From Palsa-601 sp963801185 (GTDB taxonomy: Bacteria; Actinomycetota; Acidimicrobiia; Acidimicrobiales; Bog-793): a stretch of DNA of 64,000 bases. Shown here one piece after another: positions 30,309 to 38,538 of this stretch; positions within the stretch are counted from its first letter, which is position 1; the number at the start of each line of letters is the position of its first letter. The notes beneath the pieces were generated by a model. It ran no database searches and was not told the origin of the DNA. It was given only the letters and a program-made list of their open reading frames with translations. The position numbers and the translations under genes were made by a program. Where the stretch lies: assembly GCA_963801185.1 (NCBI GenBank), contig CAWDDW010000001.1:1054001-1118000 (forward strand), in the 5' to 3' direction.

Positions 30309-31318
30309 CAGGCGCTCGCTCCCGTGCGCGAGCGGTTCACGACGATCGAGGCGGCGAAGTTGACGAGCATCGTGAAGACGAAGAGCACGAAGCCGGCGGC
30401 CATGAGGCCCGAGAGCCCGAATTGGCCGCCTGTGGCGAAGCGCAGGGCGATGAACGCCGCAATCGAGTTCGCGCCGACGCCAAGGAGGTGGGGGTCGATC
30501 TGGAGCGTCAGGGAGACGATGATGGCGACGGCGATCGTCTCTCCCATTGCGCGCCCGAGGCCGAGCATGATCGCTCCGATGAGCCCACCCCGACCGAACG
30601 GCAGAACCACCGACCGGATCACGCCTGCTCGCGTCGATCCGAGCGCCAACGCGCCCTCTCTCTCGCCTTCGGGCGTGAGCGAGAAGATCTCGCGACAGAT
30701 GGATGCCACGATCGGGACGATCATGATACCCACCACGATTCCGGCGATGAACGCCGACGACGTGTATACCGCTGTCGTGACCTTGAACAGGGGGATGAAA
30801 GAGAAGTGCACGGCGAGGAACCGTGAGAAGCCGATGACGTTCGGCTGCAGCTCGTAGACACCCCACAGCCCGAAGATCACAGACGGCACCACCGCCAGGA
30901 GATCGATCAAGCTCACGAGGAAGCGCCGGAGACGAAGGGGTGCGTACTCGGTGATGAACAGCGCCGCAGCGACTGCGATCGGGACACCGATCACGAGTGC
31001 GATGAGGGCTATGACGACGGTCCAGTAGAGAAGAGCGAGGACACCCACGACAGGGTGAGCTCCTGTCGGTTGGAAAGCCGAGGTGGTCAGGAACGTGCCG
31101 ATGCTCTCGTGACGCGTGATCCCGAGACCCTTTAGCAGCAGGAACAGCCCGATGAGGAAGAGCAGCACGAACGCCGCTACGGCGATCCCCAACATGACGC
31201 CCCGATAGATGCGATCAGCCCGCGACCGAGCAGGCACAACTGATCGGGGTGACACCGAGGTGGCGTTCGACTCTGGCGACGAAGGCTGCCCTGCAGCGTC
31301 TTCGATCGTCGTGCTCAC
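30308..31318 (-). CDS. pstC: Phosphate ABC transporter permease PstC, module A
   Basis: PstC-type permease of 336 aa from a GTG at 31318, which follows GAGGAG by nine bases; the longer ATG start at 31411 has no ribosome binding site. Helices begin at GVMLGIAVAAFVLLFLIGLF. Core family text includes LLAVVPSVIFGLWGVYEL, SSAFIAGIVVGIMIVPIVAS and the coupling loop GEREGALALGSTRAGVIRSVVLP. It is one half of the Pst channel. A PHO-box-like repeat lies about 150 bp upstream and a hairpin separates it from the preceding pstS-like gene, so it may be driven by its own promoter as well as read-through. Confidence 0.92.
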   Translation of the reverse strand: MSTTIEDAAGQPSSPESNATSVSPRSVVPARSRADRIYRGVMLGIAVAAFVLLFLIGLFLLLKGLGITRHESIGTFLTTSAFQPTGAHPVVGVLALLYWTVVIALIALVIGVPIAVAAALFITEYAPLRLRRFLVSLIDLLAVVPSVIFGLWGVYELQPNVIGFSRFLAVHFSFIPLFKVTTAVYTSSAFIAGIVVGIMIVPIVASICREIFSLTPEGEREGALALGSTRAGVIRSVVLPFGRGGLIGAIMLGLGRAMGETIAVAIIVSLTLQIDPHLLGVGANSIAAFIALRFATGGQFGLSGLMAAGFVLFVFTMLVNFAASIVVNRSRTGASA

Positions 31319-31464
31319 GCGGAGTGTCTCCTCGGAGAGGGGCTCAGGCGTCCTCGGACACCTCGGGATAATGGGCATGGCAGTCGCCGTTCCTCGGACG
31401 TCTTCTGCCATAAAGATGCTAGAGGTACAGGCAAAACGCTAACGGAACAGCAGACGACTCAATA

Positions 31465-31492
31465 GTGAACGAATGGTGAATTACTGGTAACG
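31465..31492 (-). promoter_or_regulatory. Putative PHO box upstream of pstC (module A)
   Basis: Three direct units 11 bp apart on the plus strand: GTGAAC at 31465, GTGAAT at 31476 and GTAACG at 31487. Read on the minus strand these are GTTCAC-like heptamers, the arrangement of PhoP operators in Streptomyces. Oriented towards pstC. The match is by eye; the regulator itself is not in the window. Confidence 0.6.
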
Positions 31493-31513
31493 CTCAGGTA
31501 GCGCGCACGCGGC

Positions 31514-31544
31514 ACCGCCCGGCCCCTTCGAGGGGCCGGGCGGT
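31514..31544 (-). terminator. GC-rich hairpin between pstS-like gene and pstC
   Basis: Perfect 14-bp stem (ACCGCCCGGCCCCT with AGGGGCCGGGCGGT) around a 3-nt loop, 35 bp after the stop of the pstS-like gene. No U-tract follows on the minus strand, so it may act as a partial terminator or as a 3' stabilising structure that keeps the binding protein in excess over the permease. Confidence 0.65.
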
Positions 31545-31578
31545 CTCCGCTGTCGTCCAGGTTGTGATTACTGCTGAC

Positions 31579-33288
31579 TCAGCCGCTCGTCGTGAACACG
31601 AGGCAGTAGCCGCTCGGGTTCGTGTCGGCCAGGTTCGCCGTCGAGTTGTCCGCGGCGAGGGTGTTCGGGTTCGACGACAGGGTGGAGTCGTAGTTGGGGT
31701 CGAACACGCCGTATGCATCCCCCGCGCTCCCGTACGCAGGCAGCAAGTCGACCGCCGGGTAGTTGATGGTGCCCGAGTCTTCCGAAGACTGCAGTGGCAA
31801 TGGGAAGAAACCGTTCGCGCTGATCGCGGCGTCGATCTCGGAGATGTAGGTCGCCCCGGTGATCGGGTCGACGATGGACACCACCTCGGGCTCGAGCACT
31901 CCGCCGACGTTCTCTAGCACCGTCTCGGTCTGTGGCTTGCAGAGGAATCCGGCCTCACTTACGTAGTTCACGGTCGCCGGGGTGGCGGGCACGATGTTGG
32001 CGGACGTGTCACCGTTCCCGTAGACGTTGTAGAGGTAGCGGGGCACTGCCCACTCGTTCCCGGTGAAGCAACCCGTTCCACAGAGCGTGCCGATGATGTC
32101 CGTCTTGGTCGGGTACTGGTTCCCGATCTCCCCGAGGTTGACCGTGAAGCCGGTCGGCTCGCAGATGGCGTGGTTCGGCTTGCACTGAAGCGTGTAACGA
32201 CCGAACGAGTAGAAGAAGATCGAGTCCACCGTGTCGGAGTACTGCTCTTGACCCGACGCAGTTTGCGACGCGCCCTGAGCGACCAGCTGCTCGGTCTCGT
32301 TCTCGAAGATCTGGTGCGAGCTCCCGTACGCCGACGAGCTCGTGCCGTTGGTGCAACCGGAGTTCACGAACGTGCTCGACAGGCCTTCACTCGTCGCCCA
32401 GGCGGCGGCACTCGTGTTCGGCGTGAGCGAGCCGATGGTGGACTCGGTCGTGATTCCGAGGTAGCCGTCCCAGGTCGCCAGCGTTCCCGAGCCGTCCTGG
32501 GCCGTGTACACGCAGATCGGGGCATCGTAGGCCTTGAAGCTCTTGTACTGCGCCTCTGTCGGCTTGGCGGGGTACTCATCGATGTCGGCGCAGAGCTCTG
32601 CCCAGTTCGAGATGTTCGAGCTCCCCGAGTTCCAGATGTCCTCGAGGTAACTCTGCTCGATGTCGTCGTAGTTCGCAGTGCCGTCGTGGCGGAGGCAGCT
32701 CGACGGGATCGCCTTGATCTCGGAGTTCGCGACCTTCTGGAAGGTGATCCAGTCGACACCGTCCCTCGCGTAAGCCACGAAGTTCAGGCCGGCCGGATCA
32801 CTGCTCTTGAGCGCACGCGACGAGCGGGCGAAGTTGATCGGTGACGGCAGGAAACCGTTGCTCGGGTTGTTGGAGCCCTGGTACTTGAGCTGGTTGACGC
32901 CGTTCGACGAGCCGATGTAGGGCTCCTCGACAGCGACGTCGTTGTAAGGGTTCTCGCCCGCGTCCGCCGCCAGCTCTTCGGGTGGTGCGTAGGTCGTCGG
33001 GTTGTCGGTCGGGGGTCCGTCGGTCGTCGACTCACAGGCGAAGTTGAGCGTCTGGTCGACACTGTTCGGGGCGAAGATCTGGCAGCCCTGCGAATCGTTG
33101 AACAGCGTGTCGAGCTGCTGCAGCATGTAATAGGTCGTACTGGACCCCGATCCGACGATGGTGTTGTTCGCGGCGGGAGTCGTCGTTGCACCGGCAGTTC
33201 CGGTGAAGGCCATTGAGGCGAGCACGGCGCCAGCTACGGCCCCACTCGTCAACAGCCCTCGCCGGCGGCGCTTGAAGGGACTCAACAT
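31579..33288 (-). CDS. Secreted PstS-like substrate-binding protein, module A
   Basis: A 569-aa exported binding protein with basic N-terminus, hydrophobic signal segment and cleavage near GTAGATTTP. The ligand loop reads TIVGSGSSTTYYMLQQLDTLF, a variant of the PstS GSGST motif. ARDGVDWITF, DIWNSGSSNISNW and the region SDTVDSIFFYSFGRY are shared with the two module B proteins, but this protein is about 135 residues longer and has several paired cysteines. No C-terminal helix is present, so it is probably free. AGAGGAGA lies twelve bases before the ATG. First gene of leftward module A, preceded by a PHO-box-like repeat. Ligand presumed phosphate, not proven. Confidence 0.82.
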   Translation of the reverse strand: MLSPFKRRRRGLLTSGAVAGAVLASMAFTGTAGATTTPAANNTIVGSGSSTTYYMLQQLDTLFNDSQGCQIFAPNSVDQTLNFACESTTDGPPTDNPTTYAPPEELAADAGENPYNDVAVEEPYIGSSNGVNQLKYQGSNNPSNGFLPSPINFARSSRALKSSDPAGLNFVAYARDGVDWITFQKVANSEIKAIPSSCLRHDGTANYDDIEQSYLEDIWNSGSSNISNWAELCADIDEYPAKPTEAQYKSFKAYDAPICVYTAQDGSGTLATWDGYLGITTESTIGSLTPNTSAAAWATSEGLSSTFVNSGCTNGTSSSAYGSSHQIFENETEQLVAQGASQTASGQEQYSDTVDSIFFYSFGRYTLQCKPNHAICEPTGFTVNLGEIGNQYPTKTDIIGTLCGTGCFTGNEWAVPRYLYNVYGNGDTSANIVPATPATVNYVSEAGFLCKPQTETVLENVGGVLEPEVVSIVDPITGATYISEIDAAISANGFFPLPLQSSEDSGTINYPAVDLLPAYGSAGDAYGVFDPNYDSTLSSNPNTLAADNSTANLADTNPSGYCLVFTTSG

Positions 33289-33619
33289 GGTGGTTGTAGT
33301 TCTCCTCTGGTTGGGTTCAGTTGTGGGAGCCGGACCGGTGTCGCACCGCTTCGGCTAACGCGCACAGTAAGTGCGGGATCTGACGCCCAAAGGGCCAGAG
33401 GGTGAACGGCAGGTGAAGGTTGGGTGCCACGTGGGTAGACGGCGGATGACTTGTCGTCGCTGCAGCAGCAACAAGGCCCCAATGTGGGCTCCCACGTCCT
33501 CCCGCGACATTCCTGACGGCGAAACTTGACTTCAATAGTCAGGTTTGATTAATTACATCGCTGTTATAGAAATACTCGCCAATGAGCCGGGCTATGCCCG
33601 GGCGGAAGAAGGAGCCTGC
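33289..33619. other. Divergent control region between the two modules
   Basis: 331 bp with no gene. Left part holds the PHO-box-like repeat facing module A. The right part is AT-rich with a possible rightward promoter (TTGACT at 33526, 17-nt spacer, TTAATT at 33549; only three -10 matches) and a small hairpin (CCGGGC-TAT-GCCCGG) just before the ribosome binding site of the first module B gene. Confidence 0.5.
33402..33429 (-). promoter_or_regulatory. Putative PHO box upstream of the module A pstS-like gene
   Basis: Three direct units 11 bp apart on the plus strand: GTGAAC at 33402, GTGAAG at 33413 and GTGCCA at 33424. The minus-strand reading (TTCACCTGCCGTTCACC) closely resembles the PhoP direct repeats of Streptomyces. 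It lies about 115 bp before the start codon. Regulation by phosphate limitation is an inference. Confidence 0.62.
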
Positions 33620-34912
33620 GTGTCCAAATCTGTCAGTCACCTCAAGCGCGGAGGCCTCATCGCTGGAGGAGTTGCCATCGTGTCGATGGTGAGTCTGGTC
33701 CTCGGTGGGTCAGCCGGCGCACAAACGACTACTCCAGCGAACAACATCATCATCGGCAGCGGATCCACAACCGCCTATCCGTTGATGGTTACCCTCGACG
33801 ACCTGTTCAACCAGGCGCCGGGCTGCAACCTGATCGCCGCCTCGGGCACCCAGCCGCTCGACTTCAGCTGCCCTAGCGGGAACACCGGTCTCTCGGCACC
33901 CTACGGCGAGAACCCCACAAACGACGTGGCGCTCGAGGAACCCGCGCTTGGCGGCAAGTACGGTCTCTCGCAGCTGGAGGACCAGGGCAGTGCTTCGGCC
34001 AAGGCAGCGCCGATCGACTTTGCCACCGGAGTTCGGACGCCTCTCGCAACCGATCCGACCGGGCTCAACTTCGTCGAGTACGGCCGTGACGCGGTCTCGT
34101 GGTTCCACTGGACCGAGGTGAACGGCACTTACACCCCGTCACAGAAGATCACCAGCCTCTCCAACGCGCAGCTCGCCGACATCTGGAACGGCACGTACAC
34201 GAACTGGGACCAGATCAAGGGCGGAACGAACGCACCGATCGACGTGTACGTCACCAACTCGGGTTCTGGCCTGCTCTCCCTCTGGGAGCAGTACCTGTAC
34301 AACGGGACCTACAACCCGCAGACCTACGTCGAGTCCAAGGGCTCGGTGTACGCGAGCACCCACATCATCGAGCAGAACGAGGACGCCTCGATCATCGCGA
34401 ACGGTGACGAAGCAGACGCCATCTTCTTCTTCTCGAACGGGCGTTACCACCTGACCTGCAAGCACGTCTGCGGGGGCACGGCAGTCCCGGGCTCCGGCCC
34501 CACACACGTCAAGCTCGGTGAGATCAACGACGTCCCGCTCACGACTGCGAACATCCTGTCGGGTGCCTGGCCCGACCCCATCCACCTCATGAACATCTAC
34601 AGCAACGGGACCAACCCGAACATCCCTCTTGCGAGCCAGGCGACTCTAAACTTCATCAGCGAGCAAGGTTTCCTGTGCAAGCCGAACATCGACCCGTCGA
34701 CCGGTGACCCCACCATCGACCCGAACAGCGGTCTCTCGTACCACTCCGAGATCGACAACCTCATCACGGCTGCCGGGGACGTTGCGCTCCCGCTAGGCCC
34801 GGAGGGAACCGTCGACGCACCGGCGGTGCTGTCCGAGCCCTACTCGGACAATGACTCCTCCGGCACGGACCCGCAGGGCTACTGCAAGGTGATGACCACG
34901 GACGCCTCGTAG
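33620..34912 (+). CDS. Secreted PstS-like binding protein 1, module B
   Basis: A 430-aa exported binding protein from a GTG at 33620, with GAAGGAG five bases upstream. Signal peptide through GGSAGAQTTT, then the ligand loop NNIIIGSGSTTAYPLM. Conserved blocks ATGVRTPLATDPTGLNF, YGRDAVSWFHWTEVNG, LSNAQLADIWNGTYTNWDQI and DVYVTNSGSGLLSLW follow the PstS pattern. It is strongly similar to the next gene (roughly 70 percent by eye), a tandem duplication, and more distantly to the module A protein. A strong hairpin follows the gene. First gene of the rightward module; no PHO box was found ahead of it. Confidence 0.85.
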   Translation: MSKSVSHLKRGGLIAGGVAIVSMVSLVLGGSAGAQTTTPANNIIIGSGSTTAYPLMVTLDDLFNQAPGCNLIAASGTQPLDFSCPSGNTGLSAPYGENPTNDVALEEPALGGKYGLSQLEDQGSASAKAAPIDFATGVRTPLATDPTGLNFVEYGRDAVSWFHWTEVNGTYTPSQKITSLSNAQLADIWNGTYTNWDQIKGGTNAPIDVYVTNSGSGLLSLWEQYLYNGTYNPQTYVESKGSVYASTHIIEQNEDASIIANGDEADAIFFFSNGRYHLTCKHVCGGTAVPGSGPTHVKLGEINDVPLTTANILSGAWPDPIHLMNIYSNGTNPNIPLASQATLNFISEQGFLCKPNIDPSTGDPTIDPNSGLSYHSEIDNLITAAGDVALPLGPEGTVDAPAVLSEPYSDNDSSGTDPQGYCKVMTTDAS

Positions 34913-34951
34913 CGTCACCAACCAGGCGATCCGACTGAAGTGCGCTTTCAC

Positions 34952-34987
34952 AGAGACCCGGCTCCGCACAATCGGAGCCGGGTCTCT
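34952..34987 (+). terminator. Hairpin between tandem pstS-like genes
   Basis: Perfect 15-bp stem (AGAGACCCGGCTCCG with CGGAGCCGGGTCTCT) around a 6-nt loop, 39 bp after the stop of the first module B gene. No T-run follows, so termination may be partial. Confidence 0.7.
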
Positions 34988-35106
34988 GTACACCTGGGCC
35001 AGGCGACCACTTGACACCGGTATACGTGATTCCGTTGAATTCATCAATATGATAGAATTAGCGAAGTTATCCCCCCGGTCCCGTCCGGGCAACCCAAGGA
35101 GAGCGC
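34988..35106 (+). promoter_or_regulatory. Possible promoter region of the second module B pstS-like gene
   Basis: An AT-rich island unlike its surroundings, with TTGACA at 35011, TTGAAT at 35035 and TATGAT at 35048. None of the pairs has ideal spacing, so the exact promoter is not assigned. AAGGAGA precedes the GTG start. Confidence 0.35.
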
Positions 35107-36405
35107 GTGCACACATCGATCCGTCGCATCCTCCGCGGAGGCGTCATCACCGGAGTAGTTGCCACCGTCTCGATGGCAAGCGTGATCTGGGGTGGGTCGG
35201 CCGGCGCGCAGATCACAGGCACACCTGGCAACAACATCATCATCGGCAGCGGATCCAACACGGCCTATCCGTTGATGTGGTCCCTCGACCTGCTCTTCGA
35301 CAAGGCCCCCGGGTGCAACCTGATCGCTGCCACCGGCACCACCCAGCCCCTCGACTTCAGCTGCCCGACCGGAGCCGCCGGCCTCGCGGCGCCCTACGGC
35401 GAGAACCCAACGAACGACGTCGCTCTTCAGGAGCCCGCTCTGGGCGGAAAGTACGGCCTTTCACAGCTCGAAGACCAGGGCAGCGGTGTCACGACCGAGA
35501 CCGCCCAGGTCGACTTCGCAACAGGCGTGCGAACGCCTCTCGCGACCGACCCGACCGGGCTCAATTTCGTCACCTATGCCCGCGACGCGATCTCCTGGCT
35601 CCACTGGACCGAGGTGAACGGCAAGAAGACGGCGTCGGCCACCGTGAAGAACCTGTCGAACTCACAGCTGGCTGAGATCTGGGACGGCTCGATCACCAAC
35701 TGGGACAAGGTCGGCGGCACGAACGCACCGATCGACGTCTACGTCACGAACTCTGGCTCGGGCCTGCTCTCGCTCTGGAACAACTACCTCGGCGGGTCGA
35801 CCTACAATGCCCAGAGCTACGTCCTGTCCAAAGGATCGAAGTACGCAGACACCCACATCATCGAGCAGAACGAGGACGCGTCCATAATCGCCAACGGTGA
35901 CGAGAAGGACGCCATCTTCTTCTTTTCGTACGGGCGATACCAGGAGAGCTGCGCCGTCGTGTGCGGTGGCACGAAGGTTCCCGGCAAGGGGCCGACCCAC
36001 AACAAGCTCGGCGAGATCAACGACGACCCTCTCAGCGCGGCGAACATCCTGTCGGGCGCGTGGCCCGACCTCGTCTACCTGACGAACATCTACAGCAACG
36101 GGACGAACGCGGCCATCCCGGCTGCGAACCAGGCGACATTGAACTACGTGAGCGAGGACGGTTTCCTCTGCAAGCCGAACATCGATCCGGCGACCAAGTC
36201 GGCCACGATCGACCCGAACACCGGCGTCTCGTACCGCTCCGAGATCAACAGCCTCATCACCGCCGCGGGTGATGTGCCGCTCCCCCGCGGCAAGGAAGGG
36301 ACCGTCGACGCACCGGCAGTCTTGTCTGCCCCGTACAAGGCGTACGACTCGTCGGGGACCGACCCGACGGGCTACTGCCGAGTTACCACGACGGACTCGG
36401 CGTAA
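35107..36405 (+). CDS. Secreted PstS-like binding protein 2, module B
   Basis: A 432-aa exported binding protein with GTG start after AAGGAGA. Signal peptide through GGSAGAQITG; ligand loop NNIIIGSGSNTAYPLM, where the Thr of the neighbour's GSGSTT is Asn. Blocks such as YGENPTNDVAL, FATGVRTPLATDPTGLNF, TNWDKVGGTNAPIDVYV and HIIEQNEDASIIANGDEKDA are almost the same as in the preceding gene, which marks a tandem duplication. The stop is seven bases before the pstC start, so this copy is the one translationally close to the permease. Ligand difference between the two copies is possible but unproven. Confidence 0.86.
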   Translation: MHTSIRRILRGGVITGVVATVSMASVIWGGSAGAQITGTPGNNIIIGSGSNTAYPLMWSLDLLFDKAPGCNLIAATGTTQPLDFSCPTGAAGLAAPYGENPTNDVALQEPALGGKYGLSQLEDQGSGVTTETAQVDFATGVRTPLATDPTGLNFVTYARDAISWLHWTEVNGKKTASATVKNLSNSQLAEIWDGSITNWDKVGGTNAPIDVYVTNSGSGLLSLWNNYLGGSTYNAQSYVLSKGSKYADTHIIEQNEDASIIANGDEKDAIFFFSYGRYQESCAVVCGGTKVPGKGPTHNKLGEINDDPLSAANILSGAWPDLVYLTNIYSNGTNAAIPAANQATLNYVSEDGFLCKPNIDPATKSATIDPNTGVSYRSEINSLITAAGDVPLPRGKEGTVDAPAVLSAPYKAYDSSGTDPTGYCRVTTTDSA

Positions 36406-36412
36406 CGGCGGC

Positions 36413-37384
36413 ATGCCCGAGCAAACCGACTCCCCCGTTCGTCCGAGGCGGGTGGTCACCGATCACCGCCTCGACGACCGGATCTACCGCACCGGAGTTA
36501 GCGGAGTCGGGATCGGGTCGTTCGTCCTGCTCTTCCTGATCGGTCTCTTCCTCCTCCTGAACTCCCTTCCCGCCATCGAGAAGCACGGTCTTTGGGCATT
36601 CCTCACGACCACAGGATTCACGACCCTCGGCCATCACCCGACGTTCGGCGTCGCGGCGCTCTTGTACTGGACGGTGATCATCGCGGTGATAGCGATCATC
36701 GTCGGTGTCCCGGTGGCAGTCGCCACAGCACTGTTCATCACCGAAGTCGCTCCGCCTCGCCTTCGGAAAGTACTCGTCTCCCTGATCGATCTGCTCGCCG
36801 TGGTGCCGTCGGTCATCTTCGGGCTGTGGGGCTTCTTCATGCTCCAGCCCAATCTGCTCGGCTTCGCCCGTTTCATGACCTCGCACCTGTCGTTCATCCC
36901 GATCTTCAAAGACAATTCGAGCCTCTACAGCTCCTCCGCCTTCGTCGCCGGCGTACTCGTGGGCATCATGATCGTGCCCGTCGTGTGCTCCATCACGCGT
37001 GAGCTGTTCATGCTCGCTCCGGTCGGAGAGAGGGAGGGTGCCCTCGCTCTCGGGGCGACCAAGACCACCATGATCCGGTCAGTCGTCCTGCCATTTGCTC
37101 GCGGTGGCATCATCGGCGCGCTGATGCTCGGCTTCGGCAGGGCTTGTGGTGAGACGATCGCCGTCGCAATCATCGTCTCGGAGTCGCTCGCCATCAGTCC
37201 ACATCTGTTCCAGCCGGGCGCAAGTCCGATAGCGGCCTTCATCGCGCAGCGCTTCGGCACCGGCGGCTCGTTGGGCGTGGCAGCGCTCCTCGGCGCCGGG
37301 TTCGTCCTGTTCGCGTTCACGATGACCGTGAACTTCGGAGCCTCGATCATCGTGAACCGGACGCGCTCTGGAGCGTCCGCCTGA
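36413..37384 (+). CDS. pstC: Phosphate ABC transporter permease PstC, module B
   Basis: A 323-aa PstC-type permease from the ATG at 36413 (MPEQTDSPVRPRR), seven bases after the preceding stop. Six or so membrane helices beginning at IGSFVLLFLIGLFLLL; DLLAVVPSVIFGLWGFFM, SSAFVAGVLVGIMIVPVV and the coupling loop GEREGALALGATKTTMIRS correspond block by block to the module A PstC. Pairs with the PstA whose start overlaps its stop (TGATG). In-frame sequence upstream of the chosen start overlaps the binding-protein gene and is not PstC-like. Confidence 0.93.
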   Translation: MPEQTDSPVRPRRVVTDHRLDDRIYRTGVSGVGIGSFVLLFLIGLFLLLNSLPAIEKHGLWAFLTTTGFTTLGHHPTFGVAALLYWTVIIAVIAIIVGVPVAVATALFITEVAPPRLRKVLVSLIDLLAVVPSVIFGLWGFFMLQPNLLGFARFMTSHLSFIPIFKDNSSLYSSSAFVAGVLVGIMIVPVVCSITRELFMLAPVGEREGALALGATKTTMIRSVVLPFARGGIIGALMLGFGRACGETIAVAIIVSESLAISPHLFQPGASPIAAFIAQRFGTGGSLGVAALLGAGFVLFAFTMTVNFGASIIVNRTRSGASA

Positions 37385-38538
37385 TGTCGGCCGTCCTCAC
37401 TGAGCGGCTGACCGGTGCCGCCGAGCCTCCGTCGCAGGGCCGGAGCCCGGCACCGAGGTCCGTCCGCCGCCGGCCACGGCAGTTCACGGCTGCCGATGCG
37501 GTGCTGCTCGCGGGCTCGCTCGCGGCGGCATTCAGCTTCGTGTGGGTGGTCTTCTACCAGCTGACATTCCTTGCGGGCGCTTCTGGTTACGTCGTGTGCT
37601 CATTTGCTGTCTTCCTCGGCGTGTACTACATCGCCAACCGGCACCTCTTCGATCACGAGGCAGCGGTGAACCGCGTCGGCGGCGCCATCGTCACGGCATG
37701 CGCCCTCGGCGTGGTCATCGCGCTCGGCCTTGTCGTGGGCTGGCTGATCGGGAAGGGCTACCACCTGCTGAGCTGGACCTTCCTCTCCGAGGACCAAAAG
37801 GGCGTCACCTCGCTCGCCCCAGCAAGCGTCGGCGGCGTGAGCCACGCCATCGTCGGGACGCTCGAGCAGGTCGGGCTCGCGGTTCTCATCGGAGGTCCTG
37901 CCGGCGTCATCACGGCGATCTTCATCAGCGAGATCGGCGGCCGCATCACTGGCGCCGTCCGCACAGTGGTGACAGCCATGAGCGCCCTCCCGACGATCGT
38001 CGCAGGCCTGTTCATCTACGCCCTCGTCGTCGTGAAGATGGGCTACGGCTTCCGTGGTTTCGCAGGTTCGCTCGCACTGTCGATCATGCTCCTGCCGAAC
38101 GTCACCCGGACCACCGAGGAGGTGCTGCGAGTCGTCCACGGGTCACTGCGCGAGGCGTCGATGGCGCTCGGTGCACCTGCCTGGCGTACCGTCTGGTCGG
38201 TCGTTCTCCCGACCGCCCGCACCGGCATCGTGACCGCGATGCTGCTCGGCATCGCCCGCGTCGTCGGCGAGGCCGCACCGCTCATCGTGACCGTGTTCGG
38301 CAACAGCGTCTTGAACGCGAACCCTTTCTCGGGCCCTCAAGAGGCCCTACCCCTCTTCGTCTTCGACTACCGGGGGCTGTCGGTCCAGGCGGACGTCGAG
38401 CGGGCATTCGCCGCCGGGCTCGTGCTCGTGGCGCTCGTCGCCATCCTCTTCATAATCGCCCGGGTGCTCGCGTCGTTGAAGCCCGGCGCCATTGGGCACG
38501 TCGTCCGACGCGACCGAACCACGAAGGAGCTCTCGTGA
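37384..38538 (+). CDS. pstA: Phosphate ABC transporter permease PstA, module B
   Basis: A 384-aa PstA permease. Core text MSALPTIVAGLFIYALVVVK, LPNVTRTTEEVLRVVHGSL, REASMALGAPAWRTVWSVV and GIARVVGEAAPLIVTVFGN is collinear with the module A PstA. Two extra N-terminal helices are present as there. It starts in a TGATG overlap with pstC and ends in a GTGA overlap with pstB, so pstC, pstA and pstB are tightly coupled. Confidence 0.93.
   Translation: MSAVLTERLTGAAEPPSQGRSPAPRSVRRRPRQFTAADAVLLAGSLAAAFSFVWVVFYQLTFLAGASGYVVCSFAVFLGVYYIANRHLFDHEAAVNRVGGAIVTACALGVVIALGLVVGWLIGKGYHLLSWTFLSEDQKGVTSLAPASVGGVSHAIVGTLEQVGLAVLIGGPAGVITAIFISEIGGRITGAVRTVVTAMSALPTIVAGLFIYALVVVKMGYGFRGFAGSLALSIMLLPNVTRTTEEVLRVVHGSLREASMALGAPAWRTVWSVVLPTARTGIVTAMLLGIARVVGEAAPLIVTVFGNSVLNANPFSGPQEALPLFVFDYRGLSVQADVERAFAAGLVLVALVAILFIIARVLASLKPGAIGHVVRRDRTTKELS

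Noticed and set aside
33430..35106. PHO boxes upstream of module B genes
   Set aside because: GTTGAAT and CGTGATT occur but do not recur at 11-bp spacing.
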